Shown here one piece after another: positions 34,190 through 42,778 of a stretch of DNA of 64,000 nt (position 1 is the stretch's first letter; each line of letters opens with the position of its first letter). The notes below the pieces were generated by a model. That model made no database searches and was not told the DNA's origin. It worked only from the letters and a program-made list of their open reading frames with translations. The translations under genes and the position numbers were made by a program. The stretch is from Hyphomonas polymorpha PS728 (GTDB lineage: Bacteria; Pseudomonadota; Alphaproteobacteria; Caulobacterales; Hyphomonadaceae), in NCBI RefSeq assembly GCF_000685315.1, contig NZ_ARYM01000010.1, positions 62,001 through 126,000 of the forward strand, in the 5' to 3' direction.

Positions 34190-37144
34190 ATGAAGTATTT
34201 CAAAGGAGCGCTTCTTTGCGCCTCAGCAATTGCGTTGAGTGGTGCAATGACGGCCCACGCTCAACAGGACGACAGCGAACGCAAACTCAGCACGGTGACG
34301 GTCACGGGGTCTCTTATTCAAGGGACCCCCGAAGATGCTGCTCTGCCGGTGGACGTTCTGACAGCAGATGACCTTCGCCTGCAGGGAAGCCCATCTGCCT
34401 TGGACATGATCAAATCCCTGCCTGTTTCGAGTGGTGTTCTGGGGGACACAAACCAGTTCGACGGGCGTGCGCAGGGATCGGAAGGTTCCGGCACAGTGAA
34501 CCTGCGCGGCTTGGGCGCTTCGCGGACGCTTGTTCTCCTTGATGGGAAACGGCTGGCACCGAACCCCTTTGCCTTCGCAGGCAACGGCTCTGTTGACACG
34601 AACATCCTGCCGCTGGCCGCAATCGGCCGCATTGAAGTACTCAAGGATGGCGCCGCAGCCACCTACGGCTCCGATGCTGTAGCGGGCGTTGTGAACTTCA
34701 TTACCCGGAATGATTTTGAAGGGTTCGAACTCAGCGGCGACTACAAATACGTTGATGGCTCGGACGGCGATTACAAGATCGCAGCAGTCGGAGGGTGGAA
34801 TGTAGGGACAGCGAATTTCCTGCTTGCAGCAGGCTATCAGCATCGTTCTGAGCTGGCCGCAACAGAACGCGATTGGGCTGTGCGCGATTACCTTGATAAC
34901 CCCCAAGGCGGCTGGTCGCTTGTAGGTAATCCGGGGGCTTTCCTTCCGGTTGCCTTCGTGGGCGGCGTGCCGACCCCTGTGCAGGGCGTAACGCGAGATC
35001 CCGCTTGTGGGAACTTTGCAGGCACGCCTCTTTTTTCCGGCGCCACACCGGTCTGTGGCTTCCAGTTCACGCCGTATGACAACATTACCGAGGAAGAAAA
35101 GAGATATCAGGTTTTCGGGAAGGCGAGTTTTGAGCTTACCGAAAAGCACAACCTGTCACTTCAGGCATTCTACTCGTCAACTGAAGTGCCGAAGATTGCC
35201 TTCTCGCCGTCGTTCCCACCTGTGGGTGGGGCCAGCTCTCCCACTGCGGATGCGTCGCTCATTCCGGGCCAGTTCTTTGTCCCGGTAACGAATCCAGGGT
35301 TTCAGACCCTGATTGCGCAGAACCCTGGTCTTGTTTCGCCAGCAGCTCAGGGTGCGTTCATGATCGCCACGCGCCCACTCGGCTATGGTGGCAATGCGCT
35401 CGCTGGGGGGCGTGGTTCCGAGCGGAGTATGCGAGAATATGAGCATTACCGCATATCGGCGGAGCTCAAGGGCGAGCTTACTGAATCGATCAACTACACC
35501 GCGTCGCTTACTACGGGCTCTCAGACCGGCCGCAGGACCAATGAAGATACCGTCGTCAACCGGTATGCCCTGGCGCTGCGCGGGCTGGGCGGGTTTGGCT
35601 GTAATGTTGCTGCCAACACGCCCGGACAGAATGGATGTCTCTGGTTCAATCCGTTCTCAAACGCTCTGCCTCAAAACATGGTTACCGGCGCCACAAACCC
35701 CAACTACAACTCGGCGGCCGGTAACTCACTGGACGTTCTGGATTTCATCCTGGAAGATTCCTTCACCGAGCAGGAAATCAAACTGACGGTCATTGAGGCT
35801 GTGCTGGATGGACAGCTCCCGATCACCCTCGGAAACGGGAATATCGGATGGGCTTTCGGTGGACAGTATCGCGAAGAGGAGTTTGATCGTCAGTATAATG
35901 ACATCGCTAACCTCAACGTTACCCCCTGTATCGCAACTGTAACAACCGGCACGACCACCTGTGCCCAGCCGGTCGGCGCACTTGGATTCCTTGCTGGCTC
36001 CCGGCCTCTGAATGCTTCTCAGGATGTGGTCGCCCTGTTCGGCGAGCTCAGCCTGCCGTTCACGGAGAACTTCAATGCTCAGCTTGCGGCCCGGTATGAG
36101 GATTATGGTGGCGATATTGGTTCGACTTTCGACCCTAAGCTCTCTCTTCGGTGGCAGATAGCTGAACCCCTTGCTCTCAGGGCCTCCGTCGGCACTACTT
36201 TCCGGGGGCCCGCGCTGACGCAAGTGGCTACGGGTTCTGTGACGTCTCTGCAGAACGTGGGCGGGACCTTCCGCGCGGTAGATATTGCAGGCAATCCTGG
36301 CCTGAAGCCGGAAAGCGCGCTGACATACAATGTCGGCGGCATTCTCCGGACAGGAAACTTCAGGATGACCCTCGACTACTGGAATTTCGATTTTGACGAT
36401 TCCGTTGTGACGGAGCCTGTTGCCAGCATGGTTAGCGCCATGTTCCCCAACGGCGCTGCTGGGGCAAATAATTGCGGCAATCCAACCTTCGCTGGACTTG
36501 AAGCGCGCTTCACGTTCACCGGTGCCTGCGCACTTGGTAACGTGTCGCGCCTTTCAACTCAGTACACGAACGGCCCAAACATCAAAACGTCTGGTATCGA
36601 CCTCAGCGCAGACTACACGTTTGAGGATGTAGTTCGCGCCGGCCTGGACGTCGAGGTGGGCTTCGCCGGCTCTCACGTCCTTGAGTATGACGTCGGTGAA
36701 GTCTCGGTCGAGGGAATCGTGGTCGGTCAGCCTTTCTCGGCCGTCGGCTTCCTGAACTTCCAGACGATTGCCACCCCGCTGCCGGAGACCAAGTTCGAGG
36801 CCTACATCAACGGTTCTACGGACAATATCAACGCGCGTCTCACAGCCAGGTATATCGGAGAGTATCAGGATCAGCGAGCCGTGTTGTTCGACGTTCCGAA
36901 TACGGCAACTGGAACATCGGTTCTAACGCCTCAGGGCAGAACGATCGATTCCTTTGTCAGCTACGACGCAACAGTTGTCTGGTCGCTTCCGTATGACACG
37001 ACTGTGTCGTTCTCGGTCGAGAACATTCTGGACACAGATCCCCCGTTTGCCCGTCTCGAGCTGAACTACGATCCGTTCACGGGCGATGCTATCGGCCGGA
37101 CGTTTAAAATCGGCTTCACCAAGCGTTTTGGCGCCGGTAGCTGA
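34190..37144 (+). CDS. TonB-dependent receptor (984 residues)
   Basis: This outer-membrane transporter imports a large or scarce substrate with energy from TonB-ExbBD. The 984-residue product has a signal peptide (cleavage after AHA), a plug domain (VDVLTADDLRLQGSPSALDMIKSLPV, then NLRGLGASRTLVLLDGKRLAP and RIEVLKDGAAATYGSDAVAGVVNFIT), and a large beta-barrel ending GRTFKIGFTKRF. This is the class often called oar-like or outer-membrane receptor of marine bacteria; the substrate is unknown. GGAGG precedes the ATG. It ends at terminators at 37170 and 37220. Base usage is slightly less GC-rich than its neighbours. Confidence 0.95.
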   Translation: MKYFKGALLCASAIALSGAMTAHAQQDDSERKLSTVTVTGSLIQGTPEDAALPVDVLTADDLRLQGSPSALDMIKSLPVSSGVLGDTNQFDGRAQGSEGSGTVNLRGLGASRTLVLLDGKRLAPNPFAFAGNGSVDTNILPLAAIGRIEVLKDGAAATYGSDAVAGVVNFITRNDFEGFELSGDYKYVDGSDGDYKIAAVGGWNVGTANFLLAAGYQHRSELAATERDWAVRDYLDNPQGGWSLVGNPGAFLPVAFVGGVPTPVQGVTRDPACGNFAGTPLFSGATPVCGFQFTPYDNITEEEKRYQVFGKASFELTEKHNLSLQAFYSSTEVPKIAFSPSFPPVGGASSPTADASLIPGQFFVPVTNPGFQTLIAQNPGLVSPAAQGAFMIATRPLGYGGNALAGGRGSERSMREYEHYRISAELKGELTESINYTASLTTGSQTGRRTNEDTVVNRYALALRGLGGFGCNVAANTPGQNGCLWFNPFSNALPQNMVTGATNPNYNSAAGNSLDVLDFILEDSFTEQEIKLTVIEAVLDGQLPITLGNGNIGWAFGGQYREEEFDRQYNDIANLNVTPCIATVTTGTTTCAQPVGALGFLAGSRPLNASQDVVALFGELSLPFTENFNAQLAARYEDYGGDIGSTFDPKLSLRWQIAEPLALRASVGTTFRGPALTQVATGSVTSLQNVGGTFRAVDIAGNPGLKPESALTYNVGGILRTGNFRMTLDYWNFDFDDSVVTEPVASMVSAMFPNGAAGANNCGNPTFAGLEARFTFTGACALGNVSRLSTQYTNGPNIKTSGIDLSADYTFEDVVRAGLDVEVGFAGSHVLEYDVGEVSVEGIVVGQPFSAVGFLNFQTIATPLPETKFEAYINGSTDNINARLTARYIGEYQDQRAVLFDVPNTATGTSVLTPQGRTIDSFVSYDATVVWSLPYDTTVSFSVENILDTDPPFARLELNYDPFTGDAIGRTFKIGFTKRFGAGS

Positions 37145-37169
37145 TAGGTCTTAAACTTTTGAAATCAGG

Positions 37170-37200
37170 GCGGCCCTCGGTATCGGGGGCCGCTCTTTTT
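37170..37200 (+). terminator. Rho-independent terminator after first TonB receptor
   Basis: GCGGCCC (37170-37176) pairs with GGGCCGC (37187-37193), followed by TCTTTTTAT. Confidence 0.85.
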
Positions 37201-37219
37201 ATGGGTGCACCAAAAGGAA

Positions 37220-37243
37220 AAGGGCGGCCCATGGGCCGCCCTT
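37220..37243. terminator. 24-bp perfect palindrome, bidirectional terminator of two receptors
   Basis: The sequence 37220-37243 is its own reverse complement (arms AAGGGCGGCCCA and TGGGCCGCCCTT). It lies between the converging ends of the two TonB receptor genes, with a T-run on the plus side (CCGTTTT) and TTTCCTTTT on the minus side. It most likely ends the minus-strand receptor transcript. Confidence 0.75.
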
Positions 37244-37275
37244 CCGTTTTGATCCTGGCCAGGTGGCCGGTGATT

Positions 37276-39621
37276 TTAGTAGACGTAGGTCAGTTCCAGA
37301 CCGAGCAGGCGCCCTTTTTTCAGCGGCGAGAAGGTGCCGCCGGCCGGAAGCGCCGGATAGGAATAGTTCAGACCCGTCGAGTTGGGGCCGGGGAAGGGCA
37401 GCTGGGTGTCGTTGCCGAGCTGCACTTCGTCGAGCAGGTTCTTGCCATAGAGAGAGGCAGAGAGGCCCTGCACCGGCGTTTCCCAGGTCACGTTCACATC
37501 GACCATGTTTGCATCCTGGATCCAGCCGAAGTTGCTGTCCGTGTACGCAATACGGTCGCGGTACTGGTAGTTCGCGCGGGCAACGACCGCGCCGGAGGTG
37601 CCCAGATCAAACTCCTTCATGAGACCAACACCATAGGTGATCGGCGGCACGCGGGGCAGATCGAGGTTGACGTCTGCATCATTGATGACGCCGTCGCCAT
37701 TCAGATCGAAGAAGACCCGGTCATAACCTGCATCCATGAAGCCGACATTGAACGATGCCAGCAGCGTGTCTGTAACGGCGACGCGGCCGTCAAACTCAAG
37801 ACCGTAGATCGTAGCGTCTGCAGTATTGATGATGTTCTGGACAACGCCGGAAGCTCCAGCGGTGTTCACTTCACGCTGCATGTCGCCCACTTCGGTCATG
37901 AAGGCTGCGCCGTTGACCTGAATTCGGCCATCAGAGCTCTGTGCCTTGAAGCCGACTTCATAGGAGTCAACTTCTTCCTCGTCAAAACCGAGGCTGCCGG
38001 TTTGTGCGACAAACTGGTTGAAGATCGGGATATCGGTGATGCGGAAGTTGTAGCCGCCCGAACGGAAGCCTTTGGTATAGTGGCCATAAGTTTGGACGTT
38101 GTCGTTCCAGAAGTACTGCAGGCCAACTTTCGGCGTCCAGTTCTTCCACTCGTTCGAGTCGCGGAAGCCGTTGGGTTCCTGGACAGTGCCGCCCGAGATG
38201 AGCCCGATCAGAGCATTGTTCCCATCTGGTGAGCATGTGCCCTGGATCACGGAGCAGGGGTTGCGCGGACGGATGTAGATCACGTCACCAGCTTTTTCCT
38301 CAACCGAGTAGCGCACGCCAACGGTGGCAATCAGCTTGTCCGTGATCGAATAATCGATGTTCGCGAAGGCGCCCCACACGGTGTGATCGAGTTTGCCGCC
38401 GCCGTAGAAGCCCCACGGAATGGAAGCCGGAAGGGTTGCCGGGCGCGTGCTCGGAAGGTTGCGGATCTCTGTGTAGTCCAGAGTCTGCTCGAAGTAGTAG
38501 ACGCCTGTCGTCAGGTCGAGCTTGTCGAACGTGCCGGCATAGCGCAGCTCGTTGGAGTACTGTTCCTGATTGAATTCGGCGTTGGAGTGGAACAGCGTGA
38601 AGGGCGTCGCGTCGATATCGCTGGAGGAGGTCGACTCATACTTGCGGTAGCCGAAGATGTTGGTGATCACGCCGTTGCCGAAGCCGACATCCAGATCGGT
38701 GCGCAGCGAGCCCTGAATGGTTTCGCTTTCGCCGAAGCCCGGATTGTTGATCGAGAAATCGAAATTGTCGCGGTCAAAATAGGCGTGGTTTTTGCCAGAA
38801 GGACCATCAGAGCGCGAGTCGGTGTATTCGAGTTTACCGAGAAAGGTCAGCGAATCGGTCGGCATGAACTCCAGCGCGCCGCGATAGGTCAGTGCACGCA
38901 GCTGGCCGTGGTTCTCGCCATTGTAGAGGTTCTTGAAGTAGCCGTCGTCATAATTGTAGGAGACGCCAAGCTTCCCGTTCAGGACGTTTTCGATCAGGGG
39001 GCCCGAAACAATAGCCTGAAGATTGCTGTTGGGGCCGCCGCGGCCGCTGTCGATGGGGCTTTCGATGCTGCTGCGGAGCTTCATCGAGAATTCGTCGGTC
39101 GGGTTCGCGGTATTGACGACGATTGCGCCGCCCGTGGTGTTGCGGCCAAAGAGAAGACCTTGCGGGCCACGCAGGACTTCGATGCTGTCCAGGTCGAACA
39201 TGTCGACGACAACGCCGTTGTTGACGCCGAGATAGACGCCATCAATGAAAACGCCGACGGCCGGGTCGATCGAGGGGATGGAGGAGTTCACGCCGAGGCC
39301 GCGAATGGCGAAGTTGGCCGTGCCGCGCGCGGTGCCCACATCGTCGAGCGAGACGTTGGGTGCCGAATAGCTCAGGCTTTCGAGCGTCGTGACGTTGAGG
39401 GCGTCGAGGGTGTCAGCATTGAATGCCGTCATGGCAACTGCGACCGTCTGCACGTCTTCGACGTTTGCTTTCTTGGTGGCGGTCACGGTGACCGTGCCAA
39501 GCACGCGATCGATTGCGGATTCGCGCGCAGCTGTTTCTTCGGGAGTTTCCTGCGCATAGGCGGGGGCGAACAGGATGAGGGCTGCGGAAGCAGACGTCAT
39601 CAGCATTTTGTTGAGCGTCAT
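37276..39621 (-). CDS. TonB-dependent receptor (781 residues)
   Basis: The 781-residue outer-membrane receptor has a signal peptide (cut after AYA), a TonB-box-like and plug region (TVTVTATKKANVEDV, GVFIDGVYLGVNNG, DSIEVLRGPQGLLFGRNTTGGAIVVNT), and a barrel ending GLELTYVY with a C-terminal aromatic residue as needed for outer-membrane insertion. This plug pattern (GPQGTLFGRNTTGGAI) marks the siderophore/hydrocarbon-type receptors abundant in marine Caulobacterales and sphingomonads. It is convergent with the first receptor. The alpha/beta hydrolase and ligase genes upstream on the same strand suggest an organic substrate, by context only. Confidence 0.95.
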   Translation of the reverse strand: MTLNKMLMTSASAALILFAPAYAQETPEETAARESAIDRVLGTVTVTATKKANVEDVQTVAVAMTAFNADTLDALNVTTLESLSYSAPNVSLDDVGTARGTANFAIRGLGVNSSIPSIDPAVGVFIDGVYLGVNNGVVVDMFDLDSIEVLRGPQGLLFGRNTTGGAIVVNTANPTDEFSMKLRSSIESPIDSGRGGPNSNLQAIVSGPLIENVLNGKLGVSYNYDDGYFKNLYNGENHGQLRALTYRGALEFMPTDSLTFLGKLEYTDSRSDGPSGKNHAYFDRDNFDFSINNPGFGESETIQGSLRTDLDVGFGNGVITNIFGYRKYESTSSSDIDATPFTLFHSNAEFNQEQYSNELRYAGTFDKLDLTTGVYYFEQTLDYTEIRNLPSTRPATLPASIPWGFYGGGKLDHTVWGAFANIDYSITDKLIATVGVRYSVEEKAGDVIYIRPRNPCSVIQGTCSPDGNNALIGLISGGTVQEPNGFRDSNEWKNWTPKVGLQYFWNDNVQTYGHYTKGFRSGGYNFRITDIPIFNQFVAQTGSLGFDEEEVDSYEVGFKAQSSDGRIQVNGAAFMTEVGDMQREVNTAGASGVVQNIINTADATIYGLEFDGRVAVTDTLLASFNVGFMDAGYDRVFFDLNGDGVINDADVNLDLPRVPPITYGVGLMKEFDLGTSGAVVARANYQYRDRIAYTDSNFGWIQDANMVDVNVTWETPVQGLSASLYGKNLLDEVQLGNDTQLPFPGPNSTGLNYSYPALPAGGTFSPLKKGRLLGLELTYVY

Positions 39622-39770
39622 TTCTGGGAGTTTCCTCTAGTACTTATCGGTGCCAGCGGTGTCTGGCCCTTGCGCACTAAATAGACGGTTATCAAGCATT
39701 TGAAATATTTGCTGCGGTGCAATAATTGGCTTTAGAGTCCAAGTGTTGCCCGTGGGTCACGCAAAACAAT

Positions 39771-39787
39771 AGTTCCATTTCGGAACT
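39771..39787. promoter_or_regulatory. Inverted repeat AGTTCC-N5-GGAACT
   Basis: The arms AGTTCC (39771-39776) and GGAACT (39782-39787) are perfect. The site lies between the hydrolase stop and the second receptor start, about 150 bp before the receptor. It could be an operator for the receptor or a weak hairpin ending the hydrolase transcript, since TATTGTTTTG follows on the minus strand. Confidence 0.45.
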
Positions 39788-39798
39788 TATGTTGATTC

Positions 39799-40755
39799 TT
39801 AAATTGCACCCAGTGCTTCGCCCGTCACTTTCCCCACTTCGCGCGCCGCTGTTCTTGCTGTTGCAGAGATGTGAGTAAGGTTCAGAAATCCGTGTACCAT
39901 TGAAGGATATTCCTTCTCGCTCACCTGGATGCCCATGGCGCGGAGCTTTGCGGCGTAGGCCAGACCTTCGTCATGCAGCGGATCCCATCCGCACACGATA
40001 ATATGGGCAGGCGGAAGATTCCGGAGTTCTTCGGCAGGTGCAAACAAAGGTGATATTCGGGGGTCCATAAAGGTTTCCGGACTAGGCAAGTAATGTCCCC
40101 GGAAGAATTCGAACAATCCAACGGAAATGAAGAAGCCACTCTCCTGGGGCGACATCTTCTTGCTGCGAATGTCCGCAAACTGCAGAAGCGGGTAGAGAAG
40201 CAGCTGGAAGGCCGGCATGGGGCCGCCCTCGCGGTTCATCTGTTGGCAGATGAAGGCAGCGAGGTTCCCGCCGGCGCTATCGCCGGCAACGGCAATCCGG
40301 CGATGGTCGATGCCGATCTCCTCGCCGTGATGGCTGATCCACTGCCAAGCGGCGAGCGCGTCGTCATGCGCGCAGGGAAAACAGGTTTCCGGCGCGAGCC
40401 GGTAATCGATGGCCAGCACCCGGCACCGCGATCCCTCCGCCATCCGGCGGCAAATCATGTCATGACTTTCCAGGTCGCCCAATACAAAACCGCCGCCATG
40501 GAAAAACAGAATGCCTGGGCCAGGCGGAATGCCCGCGCCTAGCGGTACGTAGAGCCGCGCTTTGAGGGGGCCGGAGGGGCCAGGAACTGTGAGCAGCTTG
40601 ACTTCGGCCAGTTCCGGCGCATCGGGCTCTCCGGAATAATCCATCCTGAAGAATTGCTGGCGAAGCCGCTCAATCGGCAGGCGCAGATCAGGTGGCTGCA
40701 TCTCAGGGAGGTGCAACTTTTCTCTGAAATTCCGGAAGGCATCATCAAATGTCAT
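39799..40755 (-). CDS. Alpha/beta hydrolase, HSL-type esterase
   Basis: The 318-residue enzyme belongs to the hormone-sensitive-lipase-like esterases. It has the oxyanion motif FFHGGGFVLG near residue 80, the nucleophile elbow GDSAGG near residue 155, and the acid and His segments near the end (CGWDPLHDEGL and SMVHGFLNL). It probably hydrolyses carboxylic esters, possibly aromatic ones. The ATG at 40755 is chosen; a GTG at 40764 adds three residues. It is 81 bp downstream of the ligase gene on the same strand and 177 bp upstream of the receptor. Confidence 0.92.
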   Translation of the reverse strand: MTFDDAFRNFREKLHLPEMQPPDLRLPIERLRQQFFRMDYSGEPDAPELAEVKLLTVPGPSGPLKARLYVPLGAGIPPGPGILFFHGGGFVLGDLESHDMICRRMAEGSRCRVLAIDYRLAPETCFPCAHDDALAAWQWISHHGEEIGIDHRRIAVAGDSAGGNLAAFICQQMNREGGPMPAFQLLLYPLLQFADIRSKKMSPQESGFFISVGLFEFFRGHYLPSPETFMDPRISPLFAPAEELRNLPPAHIIVCGWDPLHDEGLAYAAKLRAMGIQVSEKEYPSMVHGFLNLTHISATARTAAREVGKVTGEALGAI

Positions 40756-40836
40756 GCGCCACACACCTGCTCGGCAATTCCGGCGATGTGATGGCGCATG
40801 CGCGATGAAACAAGGGGTAGGGCGTCCTGGTGGCCC

Positions 40837-42690
40837 TTATAGCTGGATGACCCCGGGGCCGGGTGGCTCTGCATAAAGCGCCTGAACCAAGGCTGCCCGG
40901 CGGGAGATCACGAGGCGCTGGTTTACATAGCCTTTGTCAGTGATTTCGCCCGCGTCGATGCTGGGCGGTTCGGTCATGACAAGCACCCGTTTGATCCGGC
41001 GGGAAGAGCCCGGTTCGCCTGCGTTGAAGGCTGCTGCCTTGCGGCCAAGGTCTGCCATCAGCGCCGCAAAGCCCTTGGCGGTGTCGCCTGACGCTTTGGC
41101 ATATTGCTCCACTGTGACCGGAGAGGGCCAGACCAGCGCGGTGGCGTAATCCTTGTCCTGGCCGCAGATTACGGCGTCGAAGATGAGCGGAGAGCAGGCA
41201 GCAACGAAATCTGGCCGCAACGTTCCCACCGACACCCATGTGCCGGAAGACAGCTTGAAATCTTCGCCCACCCGGCCATCGAAGATGAGGCCTTGATTGG
41301 GATCGTTCTCATCAACGAACTTCACTGCATCTCCGAGGCAGTAGAAGCCTTCCTCATCAAAGACTTCGGCGTTCTTCTTCGGATCGTTGAGATAGCCCGG
41401 CATGACGCTCGGGCCTTTGACGCGTACTTCCAGCTTTTCACCATTGGGGACCAGCTTGAGGGTCGTGCCGGGAAGCGGAAGGCCAACCAGGCCAACCCGC
41501 TCAACTTCCCAGTGGACCACGGTGATGCCTTGCGTCTCGGTGGCGCCGTACATGGTGATGATGGGAATACGGCGGCCCGTCGCCTTGATCGAAAGCGCCT
41601 GAAGGCGATCATAGAGGTCGTCTGAAAGCGTGGCGCCACCATAGCCGATAGAGCGCATGTTCTTGAAGAAGGCCTTCAGGAGGCCTTCGTCCTGCTCCAT
41701 CGCCTCTGCGAGCATAGCCAGCGCGATTGGCGCGGTCCCGAAGGTCGACGGGCTGCACTCGTGGATGTTGCGGAGGGTTTCATGGAAAAGGGCCGGGGTG
41801 GGCTTGCCGCCATCAATCCAGAAGGTGGCTCCATTCCAGAGGGCGCCGTTGAAATTCACATTCGATCCCGAAATGTGGTTCCAGGGCAGCCAGTCGAGCA
41901 CATTGGCGACCTTGTCCGGATCATAGTCGGGGTCGCGCGCATCATCCCGCAAGCCTTCCTGGCCGGCGATCATGGAGCACATGGAGCCTTGCGTTTGCGG
42001 AACGGGTTTGGGGAGGCCTGTGGAGCCTGATGTGAAAAGATACTTCGCGACCGTATCGTCGCCGAGCGTCGCCATAGCGTCTGCGACAGCGGGGGTCGGT
42101 ACGGTTGCGACAAGATCGTCAAACCGGCGCACGGAATTGTCCCCGCCAGGGTCGGCGCTGACAATAGTGCAGTTCTCAGCGCCGAGCGCGGCAATGCCTT
42201 TCTGGAAGGGGGCCAGCTGCTCGGCAAAGATTATGGCGGGCTTCACCGTGTTGTAGCAATGCTTCAGCTTGTCGAAATCATTGGACATGGTCGAGTAGGG
42301 AACGGAGATGGGGGCGGCAGGCGCGCCAATCTTCTGGGCCGCCAGAATGATCAGGGCGGCGCGGATGGAGTTGCCCGAAAGGATCATCACGGGCGCGTCC
42401 GGGCCAGCGCCCAGATCAAGGAAAGCCTGGGCCAGGGAATCTGTCAGCCGCTTTGCTTCGCCGTAGGTGATCTCGATCCATTGATCCGTATTCGGATCAC
42501 GCTCCTTGATGAAGACCCTCTCAGGATGCAGCGCCGCGCGTTCGTCCAGCGCGTGCGGGATAGTGGCGGGGCGAGCGCCCGGTGCCTGCCGGGACCTGAT
42601 ATAGATGGCGCCGCCCTTGCGGGTCATTTCGACATCAGGTGTCTTTTGCGGCAGGGGGCGAAACGGGGGAAGGGATTGACCCTCGGCCAT
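40837..42690 (-). CDS. Feruloyl-CoA synthase-like AMP-forming ligase
   Basis: The 617-residue enzyme is an acyl-adenylate-forming ligase. It has the phosphate-binding LFTSGSTGLPKPVPQTQG, the GATETQG substrate-site segment (in MYGATETQGIT), DGRVGEDFKLSSGTWV, and a C-terminal lid domain. Length and the N-terminal extension (EMTRKGGAIYIRSRQ) fit the feruloyl-CoA synthase group, which activates ferulate and related hydroxycinnamates; other aryl acids are possible. No feruloyl-CoA hydratase/aldolase or vanillin dehydrogenase is adjacent. The start at 42690 follows GGAGGAA. It lies between glmM and the esterase gene, all on the same strand. Confidence 0.8.
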   Translation of the reverse strand: MAEGQSLPPFRPLPQKTPDVEMTRKGGAIYIRSRQAPGARPATIPHALDERAALHPERVFIKERDPNTDQWIEITYGEAKRLTDSLAQAFLDLGAGPDAPVMILSGNSIRAALIILAAQKIGAPAAPISVPYSTMSNDFDKLKHCYNTVKPAIIFAEQLAPFQKGIAALGAENCTIVSADPGGDNSVRRFDDLVATVPTPAVADAMATLGDDTVAKYLFTSGSTGLPKPVPQTQGSMCSMIAGQEGLRDDARDPDYDPDKVANVLDWLPWNHISGSNVNFNGALWNGATFWIDGGKPTPALFHETLRNIHECSPSTFGTAPIALAMLAEAMEQDEGLLKAFFKNMRSIGYGGATLSDDLYDRLQALSIKATGRRIPIITMYGATETQGITVVHWEVERVGLVGLPLPGTTLKLVPNGEKLEVRVKGPSVMPGYLNDPKKNAEVFDEEGFYCLGDAVKFVDENDPNQGLIFDGRVGEDFKLSSGTWVSVGTLRPDFVAACSPLIFDAVICGQDKDYATALVWPSPVTVEQYAKASGDTAKGFAALMADLGRKAAAFNAGEPGSSRRIKRVLVMTEPPSIDAGEITDKGYVNQRLVISRRAALVQALYAEPPGPGVIQL

Positions 42691-42778
42691 GGGAGTTCCT
42701 CCGGAAGTATGAATTATCTTTCCGGAGGATAACTTGCCTGTGAGCGCGCGCAACAGGTGACGCCGCGCCAAGAGCCGG

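Noticed and set aside
38383-39684. 433-codon open frame on the plus strand
   Set aside because: It is antisense to the second TonB receptor, which has a full plug and barrel.
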